A stretch of 64,000 nt of DNA, from positions 310,001 to 374,000 of the forward strand of contig CAVTVA010000001.1 in the NCBI GenBank assembly GCA_963738185.1, given 5' to 3'. Positions 1-9,004 of the stretch are shown piece by piece (positions within the stretch are counted from its first letter, which is position 1; the number at the start of each line of letters is the position of its first letter). The position numbers were made by a program, and so were the translations under genes. The notes beneath the pieces were generated by a model. That model saw nothing but the letters and a program-made list of their open reading frames with translations, made no database searches and was not told the DNA's origin. The stretch comes from AP-15 sp963738185. Lineage in GTDB: Bacteria; Pseudomonadota; Alphaproteobacteria; ATCC43930; CGMCC-115725.

Positions 1-147
1 GGCTGATCGGCGATCGCGACGAGCGAGAGCGACTGGCCGCGGCGGCGCGCGCCCGCGCAGAGCGCTTCACGATCGCCGCATACCGCCGCGCGTTACCGCG
101 CGCTTTATCGCGAGCTGACCGGCTTGGCCGCGCGGCAGGTCGCGTGA
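1..147 (+). CDS. C-terminal end of a probable glycosyltransferase (partial, frame-broken)
   Basis: The window opens inside a gene. Frame 3 at its start reads LIGDRDERERLAAAARARAE followed by RFTIAAYRRA, the kind of Arg/Ala-rich helix that ends GT4/GT1-type glycosyltransferases. A shift near base 90 is needed to enter frame 1, which reads RYRALYRELTG and ends at the TGA at 145-147. That stop overlaps the start of the next glycosyltransferase, as at most junctions in this operon. Frame 1 alone has a stop at 4-6, so the frame break is required. The family call rests on a short tail and is tentative. Confidence 0.35.
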
Positions 148-1281
148 TGGCCAAGATCGTCTTGTTCTGCCATTCGCTGCGCTCCGACTGGAACCACGGC
201 AACGCGCACTTCCTGCGCGGCGTCGCCGGCGAACTGCGGCGGCGCGGGTTTGCCGTCGAGGCGTTCGAGCCCGCGGACGGCTGGAGCGCGCGCAATCTGG
301 CAGCCGATCAGGGGCCGAGGGCGCTCGACCGCGTGGCGCGCCGTCTATCCGGACCTGCCGGTGACGGCCTATGAACCGGCGACGTTCGATCTCGACCGGG
401 CGCTCGACGGCGCCGACCTGGTGCTGGTCCACGAATGGAGCGACCCGGCGCTGATCGCCCGGCTGGCGGCGCGCCGGCGCGAGGCGCGCGCCTTACCTGC
501 TGCTGTTTCACGACACCCATCACCGCATGGTCAGCGCGCCCGAGGAAATGGCGCGGCTCGACCTCGACGGGTTCGACGGGGTGCTCGCCTTTGGCGAGGC
601 GCTGAGCCGAGGCCTATCGGCGGCGCGGCTGGGGCCGGCAGGTGTTCACCTGGCATGAGGCGGCCGATCTGCGGCGTGTTCCGCCCGCTGCCCCGAAATT
701 CAGCGCGAGCGCGACCTGGTGTGGATCGGCAATTGGGGCGACGGCGAGCGCGCCGCCGAGCTCGGCGAATTTCTGGTCGAGCCGGTCGCAGCACTCGGGC
801 TTTCGGCGCGCGTCCATGGGGTGCGCTATCCGGCCGAGGCGCGCCGGCGCACTGACGGCCGCCGGCATCGACTATGCCGGCTATCTGCCCAATTTCCGCG
901 CGCCGGAAGCCTTCGCCGCTGCGCGTATGACGGTCCATGTGCCGCGCCGGCCTTATGCGCGGATGCTGCCCGGCATCCCGACGATCCGGATGTTCGAGGC
1001 GCTGGCCTGCGGCATCCCGCTTGCCTCGGCGCCGTGGGACGATTGCGAAAACCTGTTTACCCCCGGCGAGGATTACCTGGTCGCGCGGGACGGCGGCGAG
1101 ATGCGTCGCCACCTCGCAGCGCTGCGCGCCGATCCGGCGCTGCGTGCGCATCTGGCCGAGCGTGGGCGGGCGACGGTCGTGGCGCGCCACAGCTGCGCCC
1201 ATCGCGTCGACGAGCTGCTCGCGCATTTGCCGCACGCTGGGCCGCGATCTGGCCGCACCCGCAATGCCGGCCGCATCATGA
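147..1281 (+). pseudogene. CgeB-like glycosyltransferase, copy 1, multiply frame-shifted
   Basis: First of four tandem CgeB-like glycosyltransferases (two-domain GT-B proteins; the sugar donor is unknown). It starts at ATG 147 (or GTG 144) with MAKIVLFCHSLRSDWNHGNA, matching the N-terminal motif of the paralogues downstream. The conserved protein must be stitched from several frames, with breaks near 330, 490, 605, 672, 694, 850 and 1230. Recognisable blocks include YLLLFHDTHH (frame 2), DLVWIGNWGDGERAAELGEF (frame 2) and MLPGIPTIRMFEALACGIPL (frame 3). The last is the C-terminal nucleotide-sugar-binding region. After the last shift the protein ends GRDLAAPAMPAAS at TGA 1279-1281, overlapping the next ATG. 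It is either a decayed gene or a stretch of poor sequence. Continued conservation across every break favours errors or very recent damage. Confidence 0.6.
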
Positions 1282-2361
1282 CGCCGCTGTCGATCGCCTT
1301 TTTCGGGTCGAGCCTGGTCTCGGCCTATTGGAACGGGGCGGCGACCTATTATCGCGGCATCTTGCGGGCGCTCGCCGCGAACGGGCACCGCATCACCTTC
1401 TACGAGCCCGACGCCTACGACCGGCAGAAGCATCGCGACATCCCCGACCCGGACTGGGCGCGGGTGGTCGTCTATCCGGCCGAGGGCGAGGCCGGCGTCG
1501 AGCGGGCGCTCGACGAGGCGCGTTCGGCCGATCTGATCGTCAAGGCGAGCGGCGTCGGCGTTTTTGACGAGCTGCTCGAGGCGCGGGTGCCGGCGATCCG
1601 GCGGCCGGGTGCGATCGCCGCTTTCTGGGATGTGGACGCGCCGGCGACCCTCGACCGCATCGCCGCCGACCGCGCCGACCCGTTCCGCCCGCTGATCCCG
1701 GATTACGACATCATTCTGACCTATGGCGGCGGCCCGCCGGTGGTTTCGGCCTATCAGCGGTTTGGCGCGCGGCGCTGCGTGCCGATCTACAACGGCCTCG
1801 ACCCCAGCACCCATCACCCGGCGGCGCCCGAGCCGCGCTTTGCCTGCGATCTCGGGCTCGTCGCCAACCGGCTGCCCGACCGCGAGCGCCGGATCGACGA
1901 ATTCTTCATCGAGGTGGCGGCCGACCTGCCCGGACCGCCGTTTTCTGCTCGGCGGCAATGGCTGGGCCGACAAGAAGCTGCCGGCCAATATCGACAGGCT
2001 CGGCCACCTCTACACGCGCGACCACAACGCCTTCAACGCTTCGGCGCTGGCGGTGCTGAACGTCAGCCGCGACAGCATGGCCGCCTATGGGTTCAGCCCG
2101 GCGACGCGGGTGTTCGAGGCGGCCGGCGCGGCCGCCTGCGTCATCACCGACGCCTGGGAGGGGATCGCCGAGTTCTTTGAGCCGGGTCGCGAGATCCTGG
2201 TCGCCGAGAACGGCCCGGCGGTGGCCGAGCAGCTGGCGCGGCTGACCCGGAACGACGCGCGCCGCATCGGCGCCGCGGCCAGGGCCCGCGCGCTCGCCGA
2301 GCATACCTATGCGCAGCGGGTGGCGTTGCTGCAGCGGGTGCTCGATGGGTGCGAACCGTGA
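1278..2361 (+). CDS. CgeB-like glycosyltransferase, copy 2 (one frame break near 1940)
   Basis: Second tandem CgeB-like glycosyltransferase, about 360 residues once repaired. ATG 1278 overlaps the stop of copy 1 (ATGA). The N-terminus (MTPLSIAFFGSSLVSAYWNG, then AATYYRGILRAL) aligns with copies 3 and 4. The middle block DIILTYGGGPPV and the sugar-nucleotide half, with NVSRDSMAAYGFSPATRVFE and AWEGIAEFFEPGREILVAEN, are typical of the family. Frame 3 carries residues up to about LPGPP; from RRFLLGGNGWADKK onward the protein is in frame 1, so one base is lost or gained close to 1940. The stop TGA 2359-2361 overlaps the GTG of copy 3. Donor and acceptor sugars cannot be read from the sequence. 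Confidence 0.72.
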
Positions 2362-3538
2362 GCGCGGCCATTCCGCCACCATCGCAGCGGCTGCGGATCG
2401 TGATCCTCGGCCTGTCGATCACCTCGTCCTGGGGCAACGGCCACGCCACCACCTATCGCGGGCTGATGCGGGCGCTGTGCCGCCGCGGCCACGAGGTGCT
2501 GTTTCTCGAACGCGACGCGCCCTGGTACCGCGAGCACCGCGACCTGCCGCAGCCGAGCTTTGGCCGGACCCGCCTCTATGGCGGCGTCGCCGAGCTGCGC
2601 CGGCGCTGGCGCCGTTCGCTGCGCGACGCCGATCTGGTCGTCCTCGGCTCCTATGTGCCCGACGGCATCGCGGTGGCCGAGCTGGTTCAGCGAACGGCGA
2701 GCGGGCTGGTCGCCTTTTACGACATCGACACGCCGGTGACCCTGGCTGCCCTGGCGGCCGGAAGCTGCGAATACCTGACCGCCGGTCTGATCCCCGGCTT
2801 CGACCTCTATCTTTCGTTCACCGGCGGCCCGGTGCTGCGGCATGCTCGAACAGCGCTACGGCGCGCGCATGGCGCGGGCGCTCTATTGCTCGGTCGATCC
2901 GGACTGCCATTCTCCGCAAAGCGGTGGCGGCCGAGTGGGACCTCGGCTATCTCGGCACCTACAGCGCCGACCGGCAGCCGGCGCTCGACCGCCTGATCTG
3001 CGCCCCGGCGCGTGCCTGGCCGCAAGGCCGGTTCGCCGTCGCCGGCTCGCTCTACCCGCCGCAGCTGGCCTGGCCGGGCAATGTCGAGCGCATCGAGCAC
3101 GTGGCACCCGGCCGGCATGCGACATTCTACGCGGGGCAGCGTTTCACCTTGAACGTGACCCGCGCCGACATGATCCGCTGCGGCTACTCGCCGAGCGTGC
3201 GCCTGTTCGAGGCGGCTTGCTGCGGCGTGCCGATCATCAGCGACTGGTGGCCGGGGCTCGACGCGTTCTTCCGACCCGGCCGCGAGATCCTTGTCGCCGA
3301 CAGCGCCGACGACGTGTTGGGCTATCTGCGCGACCTGCCGGAGGCAGAACGGCTGCGGATCGCCCGCCGCGCCCGTCGGCGCGTCCTTGCCGCTCATACC
3401 GCCGATCACCGCGCCGGCACGCTCGAGACCTATCTCGCCGAGGCGCACGAGCGCAGAGCCGTGCGGCCGAGCGGCGCTGCGCGACGACAGGTCCCGCTCG
3501 AACCGGCGACGACCTGGCAAGCGGGGCCGCCGCAATGA
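2358..3538 (+). CDS. CgeB-like glycosyltransferase, copy 3 (two frame breaks)
   Basis: Third tandem CgeB-like glycosyltransferase. GTG 2358 overlaps the previous TGA (GTGA); an in-frame GTG at 2349 is a weaker alternative. It shares the hallmark ILGLSITSSWGNGHATTYRG with copy 4 and continues FLERDAPWYREHRDLPQPSF and GLVAFYDIDTPVTLA. The frame changes near 2835 (frame 3 to 1, at the LSFTGGPVLR / MLEQRYGARMARALYC junction) and near 2925 (frame 1 to 2, before EWDLGYLGTYSADRQPALDR). The C-terminal half, with VRLFEAACCGVPIISDWWPG, runs cleanly to TGA 3536-3538, which overlaps the next ATG. Copies 3 and 4 resemble each other more than copies 1 and 2, suggesting local duplication. Confidence 0.72.
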
Positions 3539-4626
3539 AGCTGGTGATCTTCGGGCTGTCGGTCAGCTCGTCCTGGGGCAACGGGCATGCCGTGCTGTGG
3601 CGCGCCCTGATCCGCAGCCTCGGGCGCCAAGGCCATCGCACCCTCTTCTTCGAGCGCGACGCGCCGTATTACGCCGACAACCGCGACCTGACCGAGCTCG
3701 AAGGCGGGCGGCTCGTCCTCTACCGCGATTGGCGCGAGGTCGCGGCCGAGGCCAGGCGGCAGCTCGCCGACGCCGATGCAGCGATCGTGACCTCTTATTG
3801 CCCGGATGCGCTCGCCGCCACCAATCTGGTTTGCGACGCGCCGGCGTTGCGGGTGTTTTACGATCTTGACAGCCCGGTCACCTTGGCGCGGCTCGCCGCC
3901 GGCGAACCGGTCGAGTATCTGGGGCCGAATGGGCTGGCGCCGTTCGATCTGGTCCTCAGCTACGCCGGCGGCGCCGCCCTGACTGCGTTGCGCCGGCGGC
4001 TGGGCGCGCGCCGAGTCGTGCCGCTCTATGGCTGCGTCGATCCCGAGCGCTACCGGCCGACGCCGCCCGGCGGCCCGCACGCCGCGCTCTCCTATCTCGG
4101 CACTTATGCGCAGGATCGGCAGCCGGCGCTGCGCCGCCTGTTCCTCGATCCGGCGGGCCGGCGGCCCGGGCACCGGTTCGTCATCGGCGGCGCGCAATAC
4201 CCGGCCGATTTCCCGTGGAGCCCGAACATCTTTTTCGAGCGCCACGTGACCCCGCGGGAGCATCCGCGCTTCTACGCCGCTGCGCGCGCGACCCTGAACA
4301 TCACCCGCGCGGCGATGGCCGCCAGCGGCTGGTGCCCGTCCGGCCGCCTGTTCGAGGCGGCGGCCTGCGCCGCCCCGATGCTCAGCGATTGGTGGGACGG
4401 GCTCGATCAATTCTTCGTCCCCGGCGATGAGATCCTGATCGTGCGCAGCACCGAGGACGTGCTCGCGGCACTCGATCTCAGCGATCGCGAGCTCACAAGG
4501 ATCGGCGCCGCCGGGCGCGAGCGCGCACTGGCCGAGCACACCGCCGATCATCGCGCCGAGCAGCTGGTGACGCTGCTGTCGCCAATCGGCGATCACGCGT
4601 CGCGTCGCACGCGCCAGGAGGCCTGA
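3535..4626 (+). CDS. CgeB-like glycosyltransferase, copy 4 (intact)
   Basis: Only uninterrupted member of the tandem array, 363 residues, and so the best guide to the family. It starts MKLVIFGLSVSSSWGNGHAV. The first half carries FFERDAPYYADNRDL and LRVFYDLDSPVTLARLAAGE. The C-terminal half has LSYLGTYAQDRQPALRRLF, ATLNITRAAMAASGWCPSGR and LFEAAACAAPMLSDWWDGLD, the last being the CgeB-type donor-site region. There is no signal peptide or membrane segment, so it should be cytoplasmic. ATG 3535 overlaps the stop of copy 3, and the nucleotidyltransferase begins 3 bases after its stop. The family assignment is firm; the sugar and acceptor are unknown. Confidence 0.85.
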   Translation: MKLVIFGLSVSSSWGNGHAVLWRALIRSLGRQGHRTLFFERDAPYYADNRDLTELEGGRLVLYRDWREVAAEARRQLADADAAIVTSYCPDALAATNLVCDAPALRVFYDLDSPVTLARLAAGEPVEYLGPNGLAPFDLVLSYAGGAALTALRRRLGARRVVPLYGCVDPERYRPTPPGGPHAALSYLGTYAQDRQPALRRLFLDPAGRRPGHRFVIGGAQYPADFPWSPNIFFERHVTPREHPRFYAAARATLNITRAAMAASGWCPSGRLFEAAACAAPMLSDWWDGLDQFFVPGDEILIVRSTEDVLAALDLSDRELTRIGAAGRERALAEHTADHRAEQLVTLLSPIGDHASRRTRQEA

Positions 4627-4629
4627 TCG

Positions 4630-5412
4630 ATGTGGGGCATCGTCCCGGCCGCAGGGAACGGCACGCGCATCCAGCCGCTCGCCTTCTCGAAGGAGCTGCT
4701 GCCGGTCGGCAGCCGCTTCGATGGCGACACCGAGCGCCCCCGCGCGGTCAGCGAGTATTTGCTGGAGCGCATGCTGCGCGCCGGCGCCGACCGGATCTGC
4801 TTTGTGATCTCGCCGTGGAAGTCGGACATCCTCCAGTATTACGGCGCGGGCATCGAGGGCGCGGCGATCGCTTATGTCGTGCAGCCCGAGGCGTTGGGCC
4901 TGTGCGATGCGATCTTCCGCGCCTTGCCCTTGATCCGGCCGGAGGAGTCGGTGCTGGTCGGCCTGCCCGACACGATCTGGCTGCCGGAGGACGGGTTCGC
5001 GGCGTTGCCCGACGACCGGCTGGCGTTCCTAACCTTCCCGGTGGCGCGGCCTGAGTTCTTTGACGCGGTGATGGCCGATCGCGACGGCAGGGTGCGCGAG
5101 ATTCAGGTCAAGACGCCGGGTGCCGCGACCCGCTGGGTTTGGGGTGCGTTCCGGCTTCCGGGCTCGGTCCTGCATGCGCTGCACCATCTGTGGGAGCGGC
5201 GCGAGCGGCGCGACGAATACATCGGGACCCTGGTCAACGCCTATCTCGCCGAAGGCGGCGAGGCGGTCGCGGTCGCCGCCGGCACCGCCTATGTCGATGT
5301 CGGGACCCTGGGCGGATATCGCGAGGCGATGCGTTTGCTGACCGGCAGGTGCGCTCCGGCATCGACCACCCTCGCGGTCGCGAACGCGGCGCGCGGAGAC
5401 CGGGGGCGATGA
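4630..5412 (+). CDS. Sugar-phosphate nucleotidyltransferase (RmlA/GalU-like)
   Basis: A 260-residue NTP_transferase-fold enzyme expected to make an NDP-sugar from a sugar 1-phosphate and an NTP. The signature loop PAAGNGTRIQPLAFSKELLP (residues 6-25) has the G-x-G-T-R nucleotide-binding turn and the conserved Lys21. GLPDTIW (residues 111-117) holds the metal-binding Asp114, and VDVGTLGGYREAM near residue 230 matches the C-terminal VDTGT-type site of glucose-1-phosphate thymidylyl- or uridylyltransferases. It lies in the operon between the CgeB-like glycosyltransferases and a methyltransferase, so it probably supplies their donor. The ATG follows the previous stop by 3 bases, and its own stop overlaps the next ATG. 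Nucleotide and sugar specificity are not decidable here. Confidence 0.82.
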   Translation: MWGIVPAAGNGTRIQPLAFSKELLPVGSRFDGDTERPRAVSEYLLERMLRAGADRICFVISPWKSDILQYYGAGIEGAAIAYVVQPEALGLCDAIFRALPLIRPEESVLVGLPDTIWLPEDGFAALPDDRLAFLTFPVARPEFFDAVMADRDGRVREIQVKTPGAATRWVWGAFRLPGSVLHALHHLWERRERRDEYIGTLVNAYLAEGGEAVAVAAGTAYVDVGTLGGYREAMRLLTGRCAPASTTLAVANAARGDRGR

Positions 5413-6185
5413 GCAAGCTCGAGCCTGACCTCATTCGCCGGCAGGCGGCGGCGCTCGGTCCGTGGTTTCACAACATCGACCTCGGCGGGGTCGCGACCGC
5501 CCCCGAGCATTTTCTCGGCGACTACCCGGCGATCAAATGGCGCCGCTTCGCGCACGCGCTGCCGGCCGATCTGAGCGGCCGCACCGTGCTCGACATCGGC
5601 TGCAACGCCGGCTTCTATTCGATCGAGATGAAGCGGCGCGGGGCGGCGCGCGTGCTCGGCATCGACCATGACGAGGATTACTTGCGCCAGGCTCGCTTTG
5701 CCGCGCAAACCCTCGGGCTCGACATCGAATTCGCTCCTCTGTCCGTCTACGACGTGGCGGCGCTGGCAGAGCGCTTCGACGTCGTGCTGTTTCTCGGCGT
5801 GCTGTACCATCTGCGCCACCCGCTGTTGGCGCTCGACCTGATCCGCGACCATGTCGTCCGCGACCTGTTCGTCTGCCAGTCGATGCAGCGCGGCGATCCG
5901 GCGCAAGAACGGCTCGACGAGGATTACCCGTTCTGGGAAACCGCGGTGTTTGAGCGGCGCAGCTTTCCGCGTCTCGCGTTTGTCGAGCACCGCTATGCCG
6001 GCGATTGCACCAATTGGTGGATCCCCAACCGCGCCTGCACCGCGGCGATGCTGCGCAGCGCCGGCTTCGTCATCGAGGATAACCCGGAGGAGGAGGTGTT
6101 CGTCTGCCGCCTCGGCCAGGCCGATGGCGATCGCGCCGTCTATCCGACGCGGCCCCGCCGGCAAGGCAATGGAGCGCTCGGATGA
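5409..6185 (+). CDS. SAM-dependent methyltransferase (CmoB-like, TIGR04290-type)
   Basis: A 258-residue class I methyltransferase. Motif I is VLDIGCNAGFYSIEMKRRGA (residues 60-79), followed by an acidic motif II in VLGIDHDEDYL. VLFLGVLYHLRHPLLALDL is the post-I region characteristic of CmoB-like enzymes, and the N-terminal PWFHNIDLGGV (residues 18-28) also fits that group. In gene neighbourhoods of this kind the protein belongs to the TIGR04290 (Rta_06860) family rather than being the tRNA-modifying CmoB itself. ATG 5409 overlaps the previous TGA, and its stop at 6183-6185 overlaps ATG 6182. The acceptor is probably a sugar or lipid intermediate of this operon, which is inference from context. 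Confidence 0.8.
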   Translation: MSKLEPDLIRRQAAALGPWFHNIDLGGVATAPEHFLGDYPAIKWRRFAHALPADLSGRTVLDIGCNAGFYSIEMKRRGAARVLGIDHDEDYLRQARFAAQTLGLDIEFAPLSVYDVAALAERFDVVLFLGVLYHLRHPLLALDLIRDHVVRDLFVCQSMQRGDPAQERLDEDYPFWETAVFERRSFPRLAFVEHRYAGDCTNWWIPNRACTAAMLRSAGFVIEDNPEEEVFVCRLGQADGDRAVYPTRPRRQGNGALG

Positions 6186-7117
6186 TCGAAGCGGTGATGC
6201 TGTGGAACGAGCCCAACAACAAGTCGCATTGGGATTTGGAGCTCGATCCCGACTGGTCGAAATTCGCCCGGATGGCGCGGCTGGCCGGCGACGCGATTGC
6301 CGCTGTCGCTCCCGGGCTGCCGCGGGTGCTCGGCGGCATCTCGCCGATCGATCCGGCGTTTATCCGCAATCTCGCCGGCCAGGGCGTGCTGGAGCGGCTC
6401 GACGTCGTCGCCGTGCATGGCTTCCCGCTCGACTGGAACTTGTGGCCGATCGACGACTGGCCGGCCAAGCTCGCCGAGATCGCCGCGGTGACCGACTTGC
6501 CGGTCTGGGTCTCCGAATGCGGCGCCTCGAGCTTTGGCGCCGAAGAGGTGCAGGAGTTCGGCCTGCGCCGCACCGCCGAATTGCTGATCGGGCGCGCGCC
6601 GCGCATCCACTGGTACAGCCTTTATGACCTGCCGCAGGCCTGGCCGGCGACGACCCGCCACAAGGAGGCCGAGGGCTCGTCCTACTACCGGCACTTTTAT
6701 ATGGGGCTCCTGCGCGAGGACGGCACGCCAAAGCGCGCGGCGCACCACTTTGCCGAGTTCGCGCCGGAGCTCGGCATCTGCCAGTGGTTTCATTTCGAAG
6801 ATCACCGGCTCGACCAGGCGGTGCATTGGCTGAAGCGGCTGGGGGTGCGGCACCTGCGCACCGGGCTCAGCTGGGCCGACAGCTTCCGCCCGAATGCCGA
6901 AAGCTGGTTCGACCGCCAGATGCGGGCCTTGGAGCCGTTCGCGGTGACCCTGACCCTGTGCTTCACCCCGGAGCATCGCGGGTTGGCGCCGCACCACACG
7001 AGCCCGCCGCAATCGGACGACGAGTTCGCCGAATTCTGCCTGCGCATGATCCGGCGCTATTGCAGCGCCGGCGCCGGATACGGGCCGAACCCGGCCGTCT
7101 TTGCGGCGCCGCCGTGA
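6182..7117 (+). CDS. Glycoside-hydrolase-like TIM-barrel protein with apparently permuted halves
   Basis: A 311-residue protein related to clan A glycosidases (beta-xylosidase/cellulase type). It begins almost at once with VMLWNEPNNKSHWD (residues 5-18), the acid/base Glu motif normally found in the middle of such enzymes. PVWVSECGASSFGAEE follows around residue 110, the probable nucleophile strand. The second half, HWLKRLGVRHLRTGLSWADS followed by VTLTLCFTPEHRGLAPHHTS, reads like the first strands of a barrel. Strand order therefore looks rotated relative to standard GH5/GH39 proteins. There is no signal peptide, so it is likely cytoplasmic. The start overlaps the methyltransferase stop and the end overlaps the PIG-L gene. 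It may hydrolyse, transfer or merely bind a glycan intermediate. Confidence 0.7.
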   Translation: MIEAVMLWNEPNNKSHWDLELDPDWSKFARMARLAGDAIAAVAPGLPRVLGGISPIDPAFIRNLAGQGVLERLDVVAVHGFPLDWNLWPIDDWPAKLAEIAAVTDLPVWVSECGASSFGAEEVQEFGLRRTAELLIGRAPRIHWYSLYDLPQAWPATTRHKEAEGSSYYRHFYMGLLREDGTPKRAAHHFAEFAPELGICQWFHFEDHRLDQAVHWLKRLGVRHLRTGLSWADSFRPNAESWFDRQMRALEPFAVTLTLCFTPEHRGLAPHHTSPPQSDDEFAEFCLRMIRRYCSAGAGYGPNPAVFAAPP

Positions 7118-7950
7118 TCGAGGCGCAGGCCTCGTCACCGCGGTGCGCGCCGGCTCGGGCGGTACTGAGCGCGCTGGCCGACAACGGCCCGATCAAGCTG
7201 CCGCTGATGATCGTCGTCGCCCACCCGGATGACGAGACGCTCGGCCTTGGCGCGCAATTAGGTCGGCTGCGCAATGCGCGGCTGCTGCACGCGACCGATG
7301 GCGCGCCGCGGGACGGCGAGGATGCGCGAGCCCACGGCTTTGCCTGCCTGGCCGATTATGCCGCGGCGCGCCGGCGCGAGCTTGCCGCGGCGCTGCGCGC
7401 TGGTGATGCAGCCGAAGTGCGGATGGCAATGCTCGGGATTCCCGACAAGGACGCCTGTCTCGACCTCGCCGGGCTGTCGCGACAACTCGCCCGATGGCTG
7501 CGGCGCGAACGCCCGGTTGCGGTGCTGACCCATGCCTATGAGGGCGGGCACCCCGACCATGACGCCGCCGCCTTCGCGGTCCATGCCGCCTGCCGGCGCT
7601 TGGCTGCGGGCGACTGCCCAGCCATTATCGAAATGCCGATCTCCCACGCGGTCGATGGGTCGATGGTCACTGGCGTCTTCCTGCCGGGCGATCGCGAGGA
7701 GGTCGCCCTCCCGCTCGGCGACGCGGGTCTGCGCCGAAAACGCCGGATGATCGACTGCTTTCGCACGCAGCGCGAAACCCTCGGCTGCTTCGAGCTCGGC
7801 CCCGAGCGCTTCCGACCGGCGCCGGCTTATGATTTTCGAGCGCCGCCGCATCCCGGCGCGCTGCTTTACGAAACCTATGGCTGGGGCATAAGCGGCGCCG
7901 ATTGGCGGCGGCGGGCCGCAGACGCGCTCGCTCTGCTGGGCCTCGATTGA
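7114..7950 (+). CDS. PIG-L family N-acetyl-sugar deacetylase
   Basis: A 278-residue PIG-L/LmbE-like zinc deacetylase. The catalytic motif VVAHPDDETLG lies at residues 34-44 (His-Pro-Asp-Asp-Glu), and the second zinc ligand motif is in AYEGGHPDHDAAA. Members remove the N-acetyl group from GlcNAc-type sugars linked to inositol, lipids or antibiotics. GTG 7114 overlaps the preceding TGA (GTGA); no better ATG exists upstream in frame. Its place in this operon, with an inositol-3-phosphate synthase gene just downstream on the other strand, would suit a glucosaminyl-inositol-type intermediate, but that link is only suggestive. The stop at 7950 is followed 6 bases later by the GT4 gene. Confidence 0.85.
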   Translation: MIEAQASSPRCAPARAVLSALADNGPIKLPLMIVVAHPDDETLGLGAQLGRLRNARLLHATDGAPRDGEDARAHGFACLADYAAARRRELAAALRAGDAAEVRMAMLGIPDKDACLDLAGLSRQLARWLRRERPVAVLTHAYEGGHPDHDAAAFAVHAACRRLAAGDCPAIIEMPISHAVDGSMVTGVFLPGDREEVALPLGDAGLRRKRRMIDCFRTQRETLGCFELGPERFRPAPAYDFRAPPHPGALLYETYGWGISGADWRRRAADALALLGLD

Positions 7951-7956
7951 CGCCCG

Positions 7957-9004
7957 ATGCCGCTCTCCGTGCTCAGCATCGGCTACAGCCTGGCGCCGGT
8001 CGGGCCGGACGCGGTCGGCGGCGCCGAGCAGGTCCTGGCGGCGCTCGACCGCGCGCTGGTCGATGCCGGCCACCAATCGATCGTCGTCGCCAACGCCGGC
8101 TCGGAAATCGCCGGAACGCTGATCCCGACCGGGCCGGTCCCGGCGCTGATCACCGAGGTCGAGCGTGCGCGGGCGGGCGAGCGGCACCGGCGGGCGGTCG
8201 CGCAGGCATTGGCGCGATACCGCGTCGATGTGGTGCACAGCCATGCCCTCGATTTCGCCAACCACCTGCCCGAGGCCGATGTCGCGACATTGGTGACCCT
8301 GCATCTGCCGCGCGATTTCTATCCGCCGGGCGCGGTGCCGGGAGAGCGGCCGCGGACCTGGTTCAACTGCGTTTCGGCGACCCAACGGCGCAGCTTCCCG
8401 CCATTTCGCGGCGATGCTGCCGGAAATCGACAACGGGGTTGCCGTTGACCGCCTGCAAACCCGCCACACGCGGCGCAATTTCGCCCTGTGCCTCGGCCGG
8501 ATCTGCCCCGAAAAGGGCTTCGAGCACGCGATCGAGGCCGCCCGGCTGGCCGCGACGCCGCTGCTGATCGCCGGCGAGGTGTTTCCGTACGAGGCGCACC
8601 GCCGCTATTTCGCGAGCGAGGTCCGGCCGCGTCTCGGGCCAAATGCACGGTTTCTCGGCCCGGTCGGGTGGGGGCGCAAGCGCCGGCTGCTGAATGCGGC
8701 GCGCTGCCTGCTGGCGCCGAGCCTGGCGGCGGAGACCAGCTCGCTTGTCGCCATGGAAGCGATCGGCTGCGGCACGCCGGTCATCGCTTTTCGGGCCGGC
8801 GCGCTCGCCGACATCGTCGAGCCGGGGGTGACCGGCTACCTGGTCGAGGATGCGCGCGAGATGGCCGAGGCGATCCGCGCCGTCGCGGGCCTCGACCGAG
8901 AGCGTTGCCGCGAGGTGGCGCGCCGCCGCTTTTCGCTCGAGCGAATGATCGCCGGCTATTTCGCGGTGTACCGGCGGCTGGCCGCGGCCGAACCGCCGCC
9001 ATGA
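7957..9004 (+). CDS. GT4-family glycosyltransferase (one frame break near 8400)
   Basis: A GT-B glycosyltransferase of about 348 residues. The N-terminus SVLSIGYSLAPVGPDAVGGA followed by EQVLAALDRAL has the acceptor-side GGAE motif, and DVVHSHALDFANHLP is typical of GT4 first domains. After the break, frame 2 carries CLGRICPEKGFEHAIEAARL and the donor-binding motif SSLVAMEAIGCGTPVIAFRA with its E-x7-E-like pattern. Frame 1 runs from 7957 to about 8400, and frame 2 from about 8400 to the TGA at 9002-9004. The two halves join without loss of conserved residues, so the break is probably one base. The stop overlaps ATG 9001 of the next gene. Confidence 0.78.

Noticed and set aside
531..1988. 485-residue minus-strand open frame across the frame-broken glycosyltransferases
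   Set aside because: It is longer than any plus-strand frame there, but it has no family motif, whereas the plus-strand frames together give conserved CgeB-like protein.
6070..6606. Small minus-strand frames opposite the methyltransferase and glycosidase-like genes
   Set aside because: Serine/arginine-rich shadows without ribosome-binding sites or domains.
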